From NCBI GenBank assembly GCA_001899005.1, contig MKUW01000015.1:248001-312000 (forward strand): a DNA stretch of 64,000 nt, given 5' to 3'. Shown here piece after piece: positions 17,337 to 26,473 of this stretch; position 1 is the stretch's first letter; each line of letters starts with the position of its first letter. The DNA comes from Chloroflexi bacterium 44-23 (GTDB taxonomy: Bacteria > Chloroflexota > Anaerolineae > Anaerolineales > Anaerolineaceae). The notes beneath the pieces were generated by a model. It made no database searches, was not told where the DNA came from, and was given only the letters and a program-made list of their open reading frames with translations. The position numbers and the translations under genes are program-made.

Positions 17337-18239
17337 ATGCTTGATTCCATTAAAAAAATATTTCGAAAAGAAAAAAAGCCCGTAACTCCTCAAGTTATAA
17401 ATATAGAAACAGCGCCGTTAGCAGAAGATCAGCTGCGTTCAGTTACACGAGAAACTGTATTTATAAATCCTCCGCAATTTCTGGTTGGTTGTGGTCAGTC
17501 GGTTGGCAGACAGCGTGACCATAATGAAGATACGTTATTTTGGTTTAATGCGACCTTTGCTAATGGTGTCAATGATATTCCATTTGGTTTATTCATTGTT
17601 GCCGATGGTATGGGAGGACATCAACACGGTGAAGTAGCTAGTAGCGCAGCATCCCGCGCGCTTGGAGAACATATTTTTAGAAAACTGTACAGTGCGGTTC
17701 TTGGTGCTTCGCAGGAAATGCCAGCAGAGAGTATACAAGAAATTATGGAGAGTGGCATTAAAGCAGCTCAAAATGCTGTCATTACAAAAGCACCTGGAGG
17801 GGGTACAACAATTACTGCAGCATTGATCCTTGGAGAACAGGTCACGATCGGTCATGTCGGTGATTCCAGGTTGTATTATATTTACCCGGATGGCCGAATG
17901 GAAACAATGACGAAAGACCATTCACTTGTAAAACGGCTTTTAGATCTAGGACAGATTACAGAAGAAGAAGCAAAAAATCATCCTAATAAAAATGTTCTTT
18001 ATCGGGCTCTTGGACAGGCTGAGCCTTTCCGCCCGGACATTCAAACCACTCCGATTCCAAAGCCAGGGTATATTTTAATTTGCAGTGATGGCTTGTGGGG
18101 GAGCGTAAATGATGAAGATATCTTCAGAATCATTACAGCGGAACCAAATCCATCGCTAGCGTGCTTAAATTTGGTCGAAGCCGCCAATCAGGCTGGTGGA
18201 CCCGATAATATTACGGCAATCGTGATCCGAATGAATTAG
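17337..18239 (+). CDS. PP2C-family Ser/Thr protein phosphatase
   Basis: A 300-residue PPM phosphatase, expected to reverse the phosphorylation by the adjacent kinase. All metal-binding motifs are present: DHNED (61-65), VADGMGGHQHGE (from about 88), GDSR (175-178), SDGLWG (about 250-255) and GGPDN near the C-terminus. The first 45 residues are a basic, unstructured-looking extension. Start: ATG 17337 or TTG 17325; neither has a strong ribosome-binding site. It lies about 20 bases after the kinase stop and 12 bases before the next gene. No membrane segment. Confidence 0.93.
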   Translation: MLDSIKKIFRKEKKPVTPQVINIETAPLAEDQLRSVTRETVFINPPQFLVGCGQSVGRQRDHNEDTLFWFNATFANGVNDIPFGLFIVADGMGGHQHGEVASSAASRALGEHIFRKLYSAVLGASQEMPAESIQEIMESGIKAAQNAVITKAPGGGTTITAALILGEQVTIGHVGDSRLYYIYPDGRMETMTKDHSLVKRLLDLGQITEEEAKNHPNKNVLYRALGQAEPFRPDIQTTPIPKPGYILICSDGLWGSVNDEDIFRIITAEPNPSLACLNLVEAANQAGGPDNITAIVIRMN

Positions 18240-18251
18240 GGGAATCATTGC

Positions 18252-19733
18252 ATGGATTTTTATAATATTTTGGAATTACCTGTTGATGCTACCACCGATG
18301 AAATTAGGGTAGCATATTTCAGCGCTGCCAAAATCTATCATCCGGATAAGAACCCATCAGCTGCTGATACAGAAAAATTTCTAAAAATCCAAAAAGCATA
18401 TGAAACGCTTATTGACCAAAAGAAACGGTCTAGTTATGATGAGAATATTTCTGAAGAGATAAAAAGTAAAAAAAGTATCCAAATTAATGCATTTTATAGC
18501 CGCAATGTTCTCCCTTTAATCGAAGGTGACCAAGTATTTTATTTATTGCTTGATATCTTTCCCACCAAAACTGATCTTCCAAACTTGCTTCCTCCAGTAA
18601 ACATTTGTCTTGTAATTGATAAATCTACCTCCATGCAAGGCGATTTAATTGAGAAAATCAAATTTGAAGCTGTTAATTTTCTGAAATTAATTAGAGAAAA
18701 TGATACCATCTCAATTGTTACATTCAGTGATTTCGCAGATGTTATCCTCACACCAACCAAAAGTAATGAATCTGGCGCAGTACTCTCTCGCATTCAATCA
18801 ATTCAGGCATCCGGATCAACGGAGATTTACAAAGGTTTATCGGAAGGCATAGAACAGCTTCGCAGTATCCAGGCCGATGATCAGATTAAACAACTTATTC
18901 TTATCACAGACGGGCATACTTATGGGGATGAAGCGTTATGTATGCAATTGATACGTGAGGCAACCGAAGAAGGTATTTCATTCCAGGCCATTGGAATTGG
19001 AGATAATTGGAATGATCAATTTCTGGATGAACTCGCTAGAATTTCAGGTGGTGAAACTCAATTTGTTGTATCTGCCCAGGAAATGTTAAACTCCCTCACA
19101 GAAAAAATAAAACAATCAGGGATTCAATATGCAAGAAACGTAAAAATTGAGTTCGAAACCAGTCCATTTGTACAATTAAACTATGCTTTCCGTCTAAGCC
19201 CAGATTTATCTTCTTTAGACGTGGGAAATTCAATTCTGCTTGGGAACCTTTTACTCGGTAAACATTTACGTGTCATCTTCGAATTTCACATTGATGAACT
19301 TCTACCAACGATGGAAGAATTGAGAATGATTTATGGATCAATTAAAATGGACATACCATCTAATCCAATTAAAAAGACTCGTATGTACTTTGACTTTAAA
19401 AGACCTATCAGCACTACCATAGATCGTGTAATCCCACCTGCTGCGATTATTGATGCCATGTCGCACCTGACTTTATATCGAATCCAGGAAAAAGCTAGAA
19501 ATGAAGTAAAGGATGGTGATATTCAAAATGCTACACGACATTTGCATCATGTTGCCACGCATTTGCTCGCAAGAGGAGACCGTAACCTGGCGAGAACAGT
19601 GTTACAAGAAGCACAAAACTTACAAACACAAAAAAGTTTTTCTGACATAGGCGAAAAACGAATAAAATATGGCACTCGATCTTTATTAATGCTACCTGAA
19701 CCGGAGAGAACAGAATATGATTATTTGCCCTAA
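18252..19733 (+). CDS. J-domain / von Willebrand factor A fusion protein
   Basis: A 493-residue protein. Residues 1-65 are a DnaJ J domain with the HPD tripeptide at 30-32, the Hsp70-stimulating motif; the Gly/Phe and zinc-finger parts of DnaJ are absent. After a short linker, residues about 90-290 are a vWA domain with a complete MIDAS site: DKSTS (123-127), Thr190 and Asp220. The rest resembles the C-terminal beta region of inter-alpha-trypsin-inhibitor-like vWA proteins, ending in helices. It sits between PP2C and FHA genes and overlaps the latter by 17 bases, so it probably serves the same phosphorylation module, perhaps recruiting DnaK. Confidence 0.88.
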   Translation: MDFYNILELPVDATTDEIRVAYFSAAKIYHPDKNPSAADTEKFLKIQKAYETLIDQKKRSSYDENISEEIKSKKSIQINAFYSRNVLPLIEGDQVFYLLLDIFPTKTDLPNLLPPVNICLVIDKSTSMQGDLIEKIKFEAVNFLKLIRENDTISIVTFSDFADVILTPTKSNESGAVLSRIQSIQASGSTEIYKGLSEGIEQLRSIQADDQIKQLILITDGHTYGDEALCMQLIREATEEGISFQAIGIGDNWNDQFLDELARISGGETQFVVSAQEMLNSLTEKIKQSGIQYARNVKIEFETSPFVQLNYAFRLSPDLSSLDVGNSILLGNLLLGKHLRVIFEFHIDELLPTMEELRMIYGSIKMDIPSNPIKKTRMYFDFKRPISTTIDRVIPPAAIIDAMSHLTLYRIQEKARNEVKDGDIQNATRHLHHVATHLLARGDRNLARTVLQEAQNLQTQKSFSDIGEKRIKYGTRSLLMLPEPERTEYDYLP

Positions 19734-20244
19734 TTGTCATCACAAAGAATTTCCTGGCGCGTTATTTTGCAGTGAATGTGGTGCCAGGTTAATCTCGTTA
19801 GACTATTTAACCACACAATCAATTCAGAAGACAACCAGTGACATACTGGATGAATCGAAATTAGGGTCTAAGCCGGAGATTTTAAAATCTGGTACGAGTA
19901 CACAGCAACCAGAGCAAAATGCAGAATTGGCATTATTTGTTATAGACAGCAAACAAACATTACAGCTGGCTGGTAGAACAGAGTTTACCTTGGGACGGAT
20001 TGCCGAAGGTCAGCCCATTTTACCTGATGTTGATTTATCGCCCTTTGAGGCCTACGCCCAAGGGGTGTCAAGATTGCATGCCGCCTTGAAAGTACACAAC
20101 GAACGGGTTGCTATAATGGATTTGGGTTCATCCAATGGAACCAGAGTCAATGGCCAGAAAATCGTCCCACATGTTGATTACCCGATCAATCAAGGGGATA
20201 TTATCGCACTGGGCAAATTGAAGATCCAGGTGGTTTTGCGCTAA
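19717..20244 (+). CDS. Zinc-ribbon / FHA domain protein
   Basis: A 175-residue protein. An N-terminal zinc ribbon has CPNC at 4-7 and CSEC at 18-21. A linker is followed by a forkhead-associated domain (about 75-175) with GR, VSRLHA and DLGSSNGTRVNG, the residues that read phosphothreonine. It is expected to bind targets phosphorylated by the adjacent kinase. It overlaps the previous gene by 17 bases, in another frame, pointing to coupled translation. Confidence 0.92.
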   Translation: MIICPNCHHKEFPGALFCSECGARLISLDYLTTQSIQKTTSDILDESKLGSKPEILKSGTSTQQPEQNAELALFVIDSKQTLQLAGRTEFTLGRIAEGQPILPDVDLSPFEAYAQGVSRLHAALKVHNERVAIMDLGSSNGTRVNGQKIVPHVDYPINQGDIIALGKLKIQVVLR

Positions 20245-20254
20245 GGAGGAAGAA

Positions 20255-20494
20255 ATGATCACTGTCATTGTCCACATTAATAATGAGGATCCTGTTTTGG
20301 GTGAAATGGATGAGCTTCCAAAAACGGAGGACCAAATTGTCATTTTGAAAAATCCACGAAAAAAGGATGGTAAAGACATTCATTATTTGGAACCGGCAGT
20401 AACAATCGTAATTTTCCCTATGCACAGAGTAAACTTTGTTGAAATAATGCCGACGGGTGAAGAAGAGGATATTATTTCATTTGTACGGGAGTAA
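20255..20494 (+). CDS. Small conserved-looking hypothetical protein
   Basis: A 79-residue acidic protein with a strong TAAGGAGGAAGAA site directly before its ATG, which argues it is real. I do not recognise a family. It has a predicted strand-rich start (MITVIVHINNED), a Pro/Lys-rich centre (LKNPRKKDGKDIHYLE) and a strand (VTIVIFPMHRVNFVEIMP). No cysteine, signal peptide or membrane segment. It lies between the FHA gene (10 bases) and the response regulator (4 bases) and is probably part of the same operon. Confidence 0.7.
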   Translation: MITVIVHINNEDPVLGEMDELPKTEDQIVILKNPRKKDGKDIHYLEPAVTIVIFPMHRVNFVEIMPTGEEEDIISFVRE

Positions 20495-20498
20495 AAAC

Positions 20499-21218
20499 GT
20501 GGATGATTCTTTTAAGAACAAAATAATTTTAGTAGTAGATGATGAAGAGCGGATGGCTCGTTTTATCCGTTTAAATCTGGAACATGATGGATTTCAAGTT
20601 GTCGAAGCTTACCGCGGAATGCAAGCTCTGCAAGCATATCGTGATTCTTTGCCTGATCTAATTTTATTAGATATCATGCTGCCTGACATCGATGGGTTCG
20701 AAGTACTTACAATGCTGCGTGAGATTAGCAATGTACCTGTCGTTATGTTAACTGCCAAGGGAGAAGAAGATGACAAGGTGCGTGGTCTCGAGTTGGGTGC
20801 CGATGATTACATTACCAAGCCATTTAGCCCAAGAGAATTAGTCAGTCGTGTGCGTGCGGTACTTCGCCGGGTCGAAAGTGGATCATCGGAATCTTCCGAT
20901 GTAATTCAAGTGGATGATCGCTTACGTTTGGATTTTTCGAAACGGGAAATATGGATTAATGACGAATTAGTCAAACTGCGTCCAACTGAGTACCGGTTGC
21001 TTTTCCATCTTGTAAAAAATGCCGGCTGGGTATTGACTTATGACCAATTGTTATCGCGTGTGTGGGGTTATGAGTATCGCGATGAACCCCATTACGTGCG
21101 TTTGTATGTCAATTATCTACGTCAAAAATTGGAAGAAGATCCTTCAAACCCAAAATATATTCTTACTGAGCGTGGTGTTGGTTATCGATTTGTTGATTAT
21201 AAGAGGCAAACTCCATGA
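20499..21218 (+). CDS. OmpR/PhoB-type response regulator, orphan
   Basis: A 239-residue two-domain regulator. Receiver domain (about 8-120): acidic pair Asp14-Asp15, phosphoacceptor Asp58 (LILLDIMLP), the Thr in VVMLTAKG and Lys in TKPF. The C-terminal winged helix (about 140-235) has RLDFSKREIWIN, LRPTEYRLLFHL and the closing LTERGVGYRF. Start: GTG 20499 with GGGAG seven bases upstream; an upstream in-frame GTG at 20457 would overlap the previous gene and has no such site. No histidine kinase is adjacent, so its partner is elsewhere or phosphorylation comes from the Ser/Thr kinase. Confidence 0.93.
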   Translation: MDDSFKNKIILVVDDEERMARFIRLNLEHDGFQVVEAYRGMQALQAYRDSLPDLILLDIMLPDIDGFEVLTMLREISNVPVVMLTAKGEEDDKVRGLELGADDYITKPFSPRELVSRVRAVLRRVESGSSESSDVIQVDDRLRLDFSKREIWINDELVKLRPTEYRLLFHLVKNAGWVLTYDQLLSRVWGYEYRDEPHYVRLYVNYLRQKLEEDPSNPKYILTERGVGYRFVDYKRQTP

Positions 21219-21258
21219 AAGTTTTCATAAATAAAACGCAATTTTAATAAATGGTGGT

Positions 21259-21275
21259 ATACTCATGGGGAGTAT
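21259..21275 (+). promoter_or_regulatory. Inverted repeat overlapping a -10 element upstream of trx
   Basis: ATACTC at 21259-21264 and GAGTAT at 21270-21275 form a perfect 6-bp inverted repeat with five bases between. TATACT at 21258-21263 is a candidate -10 for the thioredoxin gene, so a protein bound here could block transcription. No good -35 was found. It could equally be a chance repeat or a small mRNA hairpin. Confidence 0.35.
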
Positions 21276-21301
21276 TTATAGAATAATTAAAGGAGATTTT
21301 G

Positions 21302-21658
21302 ATGATTACAGAACCTGTTCATGTTACTGATGCTGCGTTTGAAAAAACAGTGATGCAATCCACGTTGCCGGTAATTGTAGATTTTTGGGCACCCTGGTGT
21401 GGTCCCTGCCGCATGGTAGCTCCGGTTTTAGATAAACTCGCAAAAGAGTATGGTGGCAAATTGTTGATCGCTAAAGTGAATACCGATGAGAATCCTGAAT
21501 GGGCAACCAAATATGGCGTACAAGGTATTCCAACCATGTTATTTGTCAGTAAAGGAAAAATAGCTCATCGCCAGGTTGGTGCGTTACCCGAAGGGATGTT
21601 GCGAGATGTGGTTGAACAATTTTTGGGCGTTATCGAAGAAGAAGCGAAACCTGCTTAA
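21302..21658 (+). CDS. trxA: Thioredoxin
   Basis: A 118-residue thioredoxin. The redox motif WCGPC is at 32-36 in FWAPWCGPCRM, followed by PVLDKLAKEYGG, KVNTDEN and the cis-Pro in GIPTMLF, all standard. It reduces protein disulfides in the cytoplasm. ATG 21302 has AAAGGAG seven bases before it. A short acidic tail is present. It appears to have its own promoter and ends at a clear terminator. Confidence 0.95.
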   Translation: MITEPVHVTDAAFEKTVMQSTLPVIVDFWAPWCGPCRMVAPVLDKLAKEYGGKLLIAKVNTDENPEWATKYGVQGIPTMLFVSKGKIAHRQVGALPEGMLRDVVEQFLGVIEEEAKPA

Positions 21659-21686
21659 CGAATAACAAACATAATTTTATTCTGAT

Positions 21687-21724
21687 AAAAAAGACATGCT
21701 TGGGAAATTAGCATGTCTTTTTTT
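21687..21724. terminator. Bidirectional intrinsic terminator between trx and murA
   Basis: An A-run and GACATGCT (to 21700) pair with AGCATGTC (21710-21717) and a T-run to 21724; the nine-base loop is at 21701-21709. Both strands end in a T-run, so it fits trx (plus) and murA (minus, stop at 21758). Confidence 0.85.
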
Positions 21725-21757
21725 GGTAAAAATTAATGTGAAAAAAGTTCCCTTGCA

Positions 21758-23032
21758 TCACAAGCGAACAATATTGGCTCCTAGATTTTTAAATTTGACT
21801 TCTACATTTTCATAACCACGATCAATTTGGCGGACATTTCGAACTGTAGAAGTACCTTTGGCTGAGAGAGCCGCCAATAATAATGCCATTCCGGCGCGAA
21901 TATCCGGACTTTCCAGGTTTTCACCAAATAATTGTGAAGGTCCTTGAACAATGCAACGATGGGGATCACACAATACGATTTGAGCACCCATTCCAACAAG
22001 TTTATCGGTGAAATACATGCGCGAAGGATACATCCAATCATGGAAGAGCATTGATCCTCTGGATTGGGTAGCGACAACAATCGCAATACTCATTAAATCG
22101 GTTGGAAATGATGGCCAGGGCATAACACTAATTTCAGGAATGGCATTGCCAAGATCTGGTTCGATAAGTAAGGGTTGATTTGAGGGAACAAAGATATCAT
22201 TCCCGTGATTCTCCCACTCGACCCCAATACGTTGAAAAACAAGTTTAATCATATCAAGATATTGAATACCGGCATTGCGAATGGTAATTTCTCCGTGAGT
22301 CACAGCAGCTGCGCCGACAAAGCTAATTACCTCCAAATAATCCGGCCCAACAGTAAATTCACAACCATGAAGTTTGGTGACACCATGAATATGAAGTGTG
22401 TTAGAGCCGATATTTTCTATCTTGGCACCCATTTTTGTGAGAAAGTGGCAAAGTTCTTGAATGTGTGGTTCAGATGCTGCATTGCGAATAACGGAATCAC
22501 CTTCGGCGGTTACGCAAGCCATGATAGCATTTTCAGTTGCTGTTACGCTGGCTTCGTCGAGCAATATATTAGCGCCGATTAATTTTTTTGCTTTGAAGTG
22601 GAAGATGCGATCATACGAAACCTCGGCACCTAATTTCTTGAGGGCAAGTATGTGTGTATCAACTCGCCGCCGTCCGATTACATCACCGCCAGGTGGCGGT
22701 AAAATCATTTCTCCGCTGCGTGCCAACATAGGGCCGGCCAATAAAATTGAAGCACGTATTTTTTTGCACAAATCAGGGTCAAGGTCTGCGAAGCGAACAT
22801 CTTTTGCATGTACAGTCCATGTATTTTTTTTGTTTTGAGTGATTTCAACCCCAAGGCTTTCAATTAAATTTTTCATCGCCAAAACATCTAAGATTTCTGG
22901 TATGTTATGAAAAATTACTGGTTCATCAGTCAATAAACATGCTGCTAACAATGGTAAAGCTGCGTTTTTATTTCCAGAAGGGGTTATCTCACCTTTGAGT
23001 TGTACTCCACCCTCAATGACAAACTTTTCCAT
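21758..23032 (-). CDS. murA: UDP-N-acetylglucosamine 1-carboxyvinyltransferase, Asp active-site variant
   Basis: A 424-residue EPSP-synthase-fold enzyme that transfers enolpyruvate from PEP to UDP-GlcNAc, the first committed step of peptidoglycan synthesis. SGNKNAALPLLAA (19-31) holds the Lys-Asn pair, GRRRVDTH (about 120-127) follows the active-site loop. In that loop the usual Cys (Cys115 in E. coli) is Asp117 (PGGDVIG), a substitution known from Mycobacterium and Chlamydia to give fosfomycin resistance while keeping activity. ATG 23032 has a CGGAGG site seven bases before it. Stands alone with a terminator downstream. Confidence 0.93.
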   Translation of the reverse strand: MEKFVIEGGVQLKGEITPSGNKNAALPLLAACLLTDEPVIFHNIPEILDVLAMKNLIESLGVEITQNKKNTWTVHAKDVRFADLDPDLCKKIRASILLAGPMLARSGEMILPPPGGDVIGRRRVDTHILALKKLGAEVSYDRIFHFKAKKLIGANILLDEASVTATENAIMACVTAEGDSVIRNAASEPHIQELCHFLTKMGAKIENIGSNTLHIHGVTKLHGCEFTVGPDYLEVISFVGAAAVTHGEITIRNAGIQYLDMIKLVFQRIGVEWENHGNDIFVPSNQPLLIEPDLGNAIPEISVMPWPSFPTDLMSIAIVVATQSRGSMLFHDWMYPSRMYFTDKLVGMGAQIVLCDPHRCIVQGPSQLFGENLESPDIRAGMALLLAALSAKGTSTVRNVRQIDRGYENVEVKFKNLGANIVRL

Positions 23033-23207
23033 TTCGACCTCCGATTAATTAATCCATATTTTAACAAAATAAGGAAACCATGTTTTTAGAACCGAAAAAG
23101 CTTGATTCTATTTCAGGATTCCCCTTGGAACAAAGAGATATGCATTTACTTTATTATAGCTTGTAAAAGACTAATAAGATCAAATTTTGATTACAGGTTA
23201 ATTGGAG

Positions 23208-25193
23208 TCAGGACAATTCTGAAATTATGGAATCGATAGAAGTAAGCGGAGCCGAACATGTATTGTGGTAACAAACAAATACTGTTGATTGGTTGTTAAA
23301 ACATTTTTTGTCCTTGAGAATTGGGATTTTTGTCTGAGCAATTTCGGCTTCACCAACATTTAAGAATATTGTCTCAGGATGCTTTCGCGTGAGGACTGCT
23401 TTTTCAAATAAGTCAGATATTTTTGTGTCGCCATTTCTTTTCACTAATGTGATATAGTCATCCGCATTTAAGGCTTTCGTTATTGTCTTTAGCCAAAAAG
23501 AGCTGGAGAGGGGCGCTTCTTGTATGGTGGTTAAAACCTGTTGGTGCGAATGGGAGATTAAATTTTCATATTTTTTCCGGTCACGAAAAATATTCAATCG
23601 TTGGATTGCAAAAATAGCAGATGACCAACCAGATGGTATAACCGAATCTTCAATGGTCTGTGGTCGGATGAACAATGTTGGGTCGTCTTCGCGACTATCG
23701 AAAAATTGATTTCCATCCCAGAATAACTTTACCATCTGGTCGCACAAGTCGAATCCTTTTTCCAGCCAGGCTGTGTTTACGCTTGCAATATATAAATCGG
23801 CAAGCCCATTAATCAAAAACGCAAAATCGCTTAAGAATGCCAGACTGCGTACATGACCGCCACGGTAAGCGTGATACAGATGTCCATCTACAATCATTTT
23901 TTCCAGGATAAATGTTGCAGCATTTTGAGCCACTTTTAAATAATTGTCAGATTGTAACAATTGACCTGCTTTGGCAAAAACGGAAATGGCCAAGCTGTTC
24001 CAATCAGTCAGGATTTTTTCATCAGTTTCGGGTCGAGTGCGTTTGTTTTGCGCTTTTCTTAACTTTTCAATTAATTTCAAAGGTACTAAGTTGGTTTTTT
24101 TACGTAGAATAATAAACCCATCGAAGTTTCCATGACTAGAAATTGCGAAGGTTTTTTGAAGCTCTTCCCAATCTGTATCGGAGAATAAGCTCCGAAGTTG
24201 GTCGTATCGCCATATATAATAAAGTCCTTCTTCACCTTCTGAATCCGCATCCAAACTGGACCAAAACCCACCCTCTGGTGAAAGTAGCTCAGTTTGCATA
24301 AAATTGATGGTTTCGTGTGTTACTTGGAGATAGCTTGCATTTGAGAATAAAATGCCTGCATACAAATAAACTTGAGAAAGCAAGGCATTGTCATACAACA
24401 TTTTTTCAAAATGAGGAATTAACCAATTCTGATCCGTGCTATAACGATGAAAACCACCATGTAAAATATCGTAAAAACCACCGTGAATCATAGAGTCCAA
24501 AGTTGTAGTTAATTGAATTTTCTGATTACTTGATAAACGAACGTACGGATCTAGCAGAAACAGTAAAGTCAACGGTTGTGGAAATTTCGGTTTGCTTCCC
24601 CAACCCCCATTTTCAAGATCCATTTGTGAAAAAACATTTAAAATACTTTTATTGACAATTTCGGCATAATTAGCCTCTTCTGTATTTTGAGAAATTTTTG
24701 TTCTTTCAAGATGTTTTTTTATTTGAAGGCCATATTCTTTGAGATTATTTGATTTCTCATGCCATGCATCATTGATGCTCTTAAGTAATTCCAAAAATGA
24801 TGGCATTCCATATCGTGGTTGTGGGGGAAAGTACGTTCCGGCATAAAAAGGTGTAAGATCAGGGGAAAGAAAAATACTCATCGGCCATCCGCCACTGCCT
24901 GTCATACTTACCAGGGCATCCATGTAGATTTTATCCAGGTCTGGCCGTTCTTCGCGGTCAACTTTTATTGATATAAAGTGTTCATTAAGAAAATCAGCGG
25001 TTTGTTGATCCATAAAGGATTCGTTTTCCATTACATGGCACCAATGGCAAGCCGAATAACCGATTGAAAGAAAAATTGGCTTATTTTCTTTTTTCGCTTT
25101 GTTTAATGCAGTCTCATTCCACGGATACCAGTTAACAGGGTTATTGGCATGCGCCAGCAAATAGGGAGAAATTTCAAGAGAAAGATAATTCAT
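23208..25193 (-). CDS. DUF255 / YyaL-like thioredoxin-domain protein
   Basis: A 661-residue protein of the conserved YyaL/SSP411 (spermatogenesis-associated protein 20) family. The start [19 protein letters not shown] is diagnostic; the thioredoxin-like DUF255 domain has the CHWC motif at 49-52 followed by HVMENESF; the rest is an alpha/alpha six-barrel like that of N-acylglucosamine 2-epimerases ([27 protein letters not shown]). Function is not established. Length is normal. It is on the same strand as murA but 175 bases upstream of it. Confidence 0.9.
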   Translation of the reverse strand: MNYLSLEISPYLLAHANNPVNWYPWNETALNKAKKENKPIFLSIGYSACHWCHVMENESFMDQQTADFLNEHFISIKVDREERPDLDKIYMDALVSMTGSGGWPMSIFLSPDLTPFYAGTYFPPQPRYGMPSFLELLKSINDAWHEKSNNLKEYGLQIKKHLERTKISQNTEEANYAEIVNKSILNVFSQMDLENGGWGSKPKFPQPLTLLFLLDPYVRLSSNQKIQLTTTLDSMIHGGFYDILHGGFHRYSTDQNWLIPHFEKMLYDNALLSQVYLYAGILFSNASYLQVTHETINFMQTELLSPEGGFWSSLDADSEGEEGLYYIWRYDQLRSLFSDTDWEELQKTFAISSHGNFDGFIILRKKTNLVPLKLIEKLRKAQNKRTRPETDEKILTDWNSLAISVFAKAGQLLQSDNYLKVAQNAATFILEKMIVDGHLYHAYRGGHVRSLAFLSDFAFLINGLADLYIASVNTAWLEKGFDLCDQMVKLFWDGNQFFDSREDDPTLFIRPQTIEDSVIPSGWSSAIFAIQRLNIFRDRKKYENLISHSHQQVLTTIQEAPLSSSFWLKTITKALNADDYITLVKRNGDTKISDLFEKAVLTRKHPETIFLNVGEAEIAQTKIPILKDKKCFNNQSTVFVCYHNTCSAPLTSIDSIISELS

Positions 25194-25265
25194 AGTTCTA
25201 TTTTAGAGATGAGGTGCGCTAATTGGCATGAACTGTCAAACGTTTTTAAATTATTATCGATTTTT

Positions 25266-25294
25266 TTGGTATTAATTTAAATTACATGTATACT
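25266..25294 (+). promoter_or_regulatory. Predicted promoter for the GNAT-like gene
   Basis: TTGGTA at 25266-25271 and TATACT at 25289-25294 with a 17-base spacer, placed about 36 bases before the chosen start at 25331. This placement also argues against a start at 25286, which would fall inside the promoter. Confidence 0.6.
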
Positions 25295-25330
25295 AGACCT
25301 AATTTTAAAATTGAAATTATTGAGGTAAAA

Positions 25331-26461
25331 ATGATAGATATTGAAAAGTTGGACTTAACCTCCAAAAAGCAAAAAAATGAATTTGTCATGTTTCCATTTA
25401 CTCTGTACCAGGACGTGCCTCAGTGGGTGCCACCATTTATCAGCGATGTGAAAATGATGCTTGACCCTAAAAAACATCCATTTTATGAACATTCGGATGC
25501 GGAATTTTTTACTGCAAAAAAGAATGGAAAATTAGTCGCAAGACTGGCTGTTATGGAAAACAAGCCCTTTAATAAAGTGCATGACGTTAAAAAAGCACAA
25601 TTCTATCTTTTTGATTGCATCGATGATCAGGAAGTTGCCAATGCTATTTTTGAGCGCGGATTTGAATGGGTTCGCAAACGGAATCTGAATGCAATTGTTG
25701 GCCCGAAAGGTTTCAGTGCCTTTGATGGATACGGGATTCAAATTGAAGGGTTTGAACTTCGGCAAATGATGACAATGATGAATTATAACTTCCCGTATTA
25801 CCGAAATCTGGTAGAAAATCTTGGGTTTGAAAAGGAAGTTGATTTTATCTCGTGTGCGATTGATTCCTCGAATTTTACTTTACCTGAAAAGGCTCAGCTA
25901 ATTGCGGATAAAGTTCGCGAGCGCGGTAAGTTTAAAGTTGAGAGTTTTGCAACCAAAAAAGAACTGAAGAAACGAGCATTGGCAATCGGTGAAGCCTACA
26001 ATAAGACATTTGTAAACAATTGGGAATACTATCCATTTACGGAACGCGAAGTTAAATTTATGGCCGACAATCTAATGGTGGTTGCAGACCCAAGACTGAT
26101 AAAAATTATTACGTATAATGATGAAGTGATCGGTTTTTTACTCGCATTTCCTGATATTTCAGCGGCATTGCAACGAATGAAAGGGCGGATAACGCCTTGG
26201 GGAATTTTGGATTTGATGCGGGAATTCAAGAAAACCCGGATTGTTTCTTTGAATGGGGCAGGTGTTTTGCCGGAATATCATGGCCGTGGTGGTAACGTGC
26301 TCATGTATGATGAGATGGCAAAAACATTTAAAGATTACAATCAATATGATTTTGGAGAACTCACGCAAGTAGCTGAGACGGCGGTTCAGATGCGAAAGGA
26401 TTTGATCAGCATGGGTGGGAGAGCCTCCAAGAACCACCGTGTCTATCACAAATATTTGTAA
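25331..26461 (+). CDS. GNAT-like acyltransferase, uncharacterised
   Basis: A 376-residue soluble protein resembling a widespread uncharacterised family annotated as GNAT or N-acetyltransferase-like. The N-terminal half has FPFTLYQDVPQWVPPF and EFFTAKKNGKLVARLAV; the C-terminal half has the fold's acetyl-CoA region, with GAGVLPEYHGRGGNVLMY near 330 as a recognisable Q/R-x-x-G-x-G/A-like loop. Substrate unknown. Start ATG 25331 has TGAGG six bases upstream. It converges with the first membrane glycosyltransferase gene 12 bases away. Confidence 0.65.
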   Translation: MIDIEKLDLTSKKQKNEFVMFPFTLYQDVPQWVPPFISDVKMMLDPKKHPFYEHSDAEFFTAKKNGKLVARLAVMENKPFNKVHDVKKAQFYLFDCIDDQEVANAIFERGFEWVRKRNLNAIVGPKGFSAFDGYGIQIEGFELRQMMTMMNYNFPYYRNLVENLGFEKEVDFISCAIDSSNFTLPEKAQLIADKVRERGKFKVESFATKKELKKRALAIGEAYNKTFVNNWEYYPFTEREVKFMADNLMVVADPRLIKIITYNDEVIGFLLAFPDISAALQRMKGRITPWGILDLMREFKKTRIVSLNGAGVLPEYHGRGGNVLMYDEMAKTFKDYNQYDFGELTQVAETAVQMRKDLISMGGRASKNHRVYHKYL

Positions 26462-26473
26462 TAATTCTTGATC

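Noticed and set aside
22205..22838. Two 125-codon frames opposite murA
   Set aside because: Antisense to a conserved enzyme and overlapping each other; no support.
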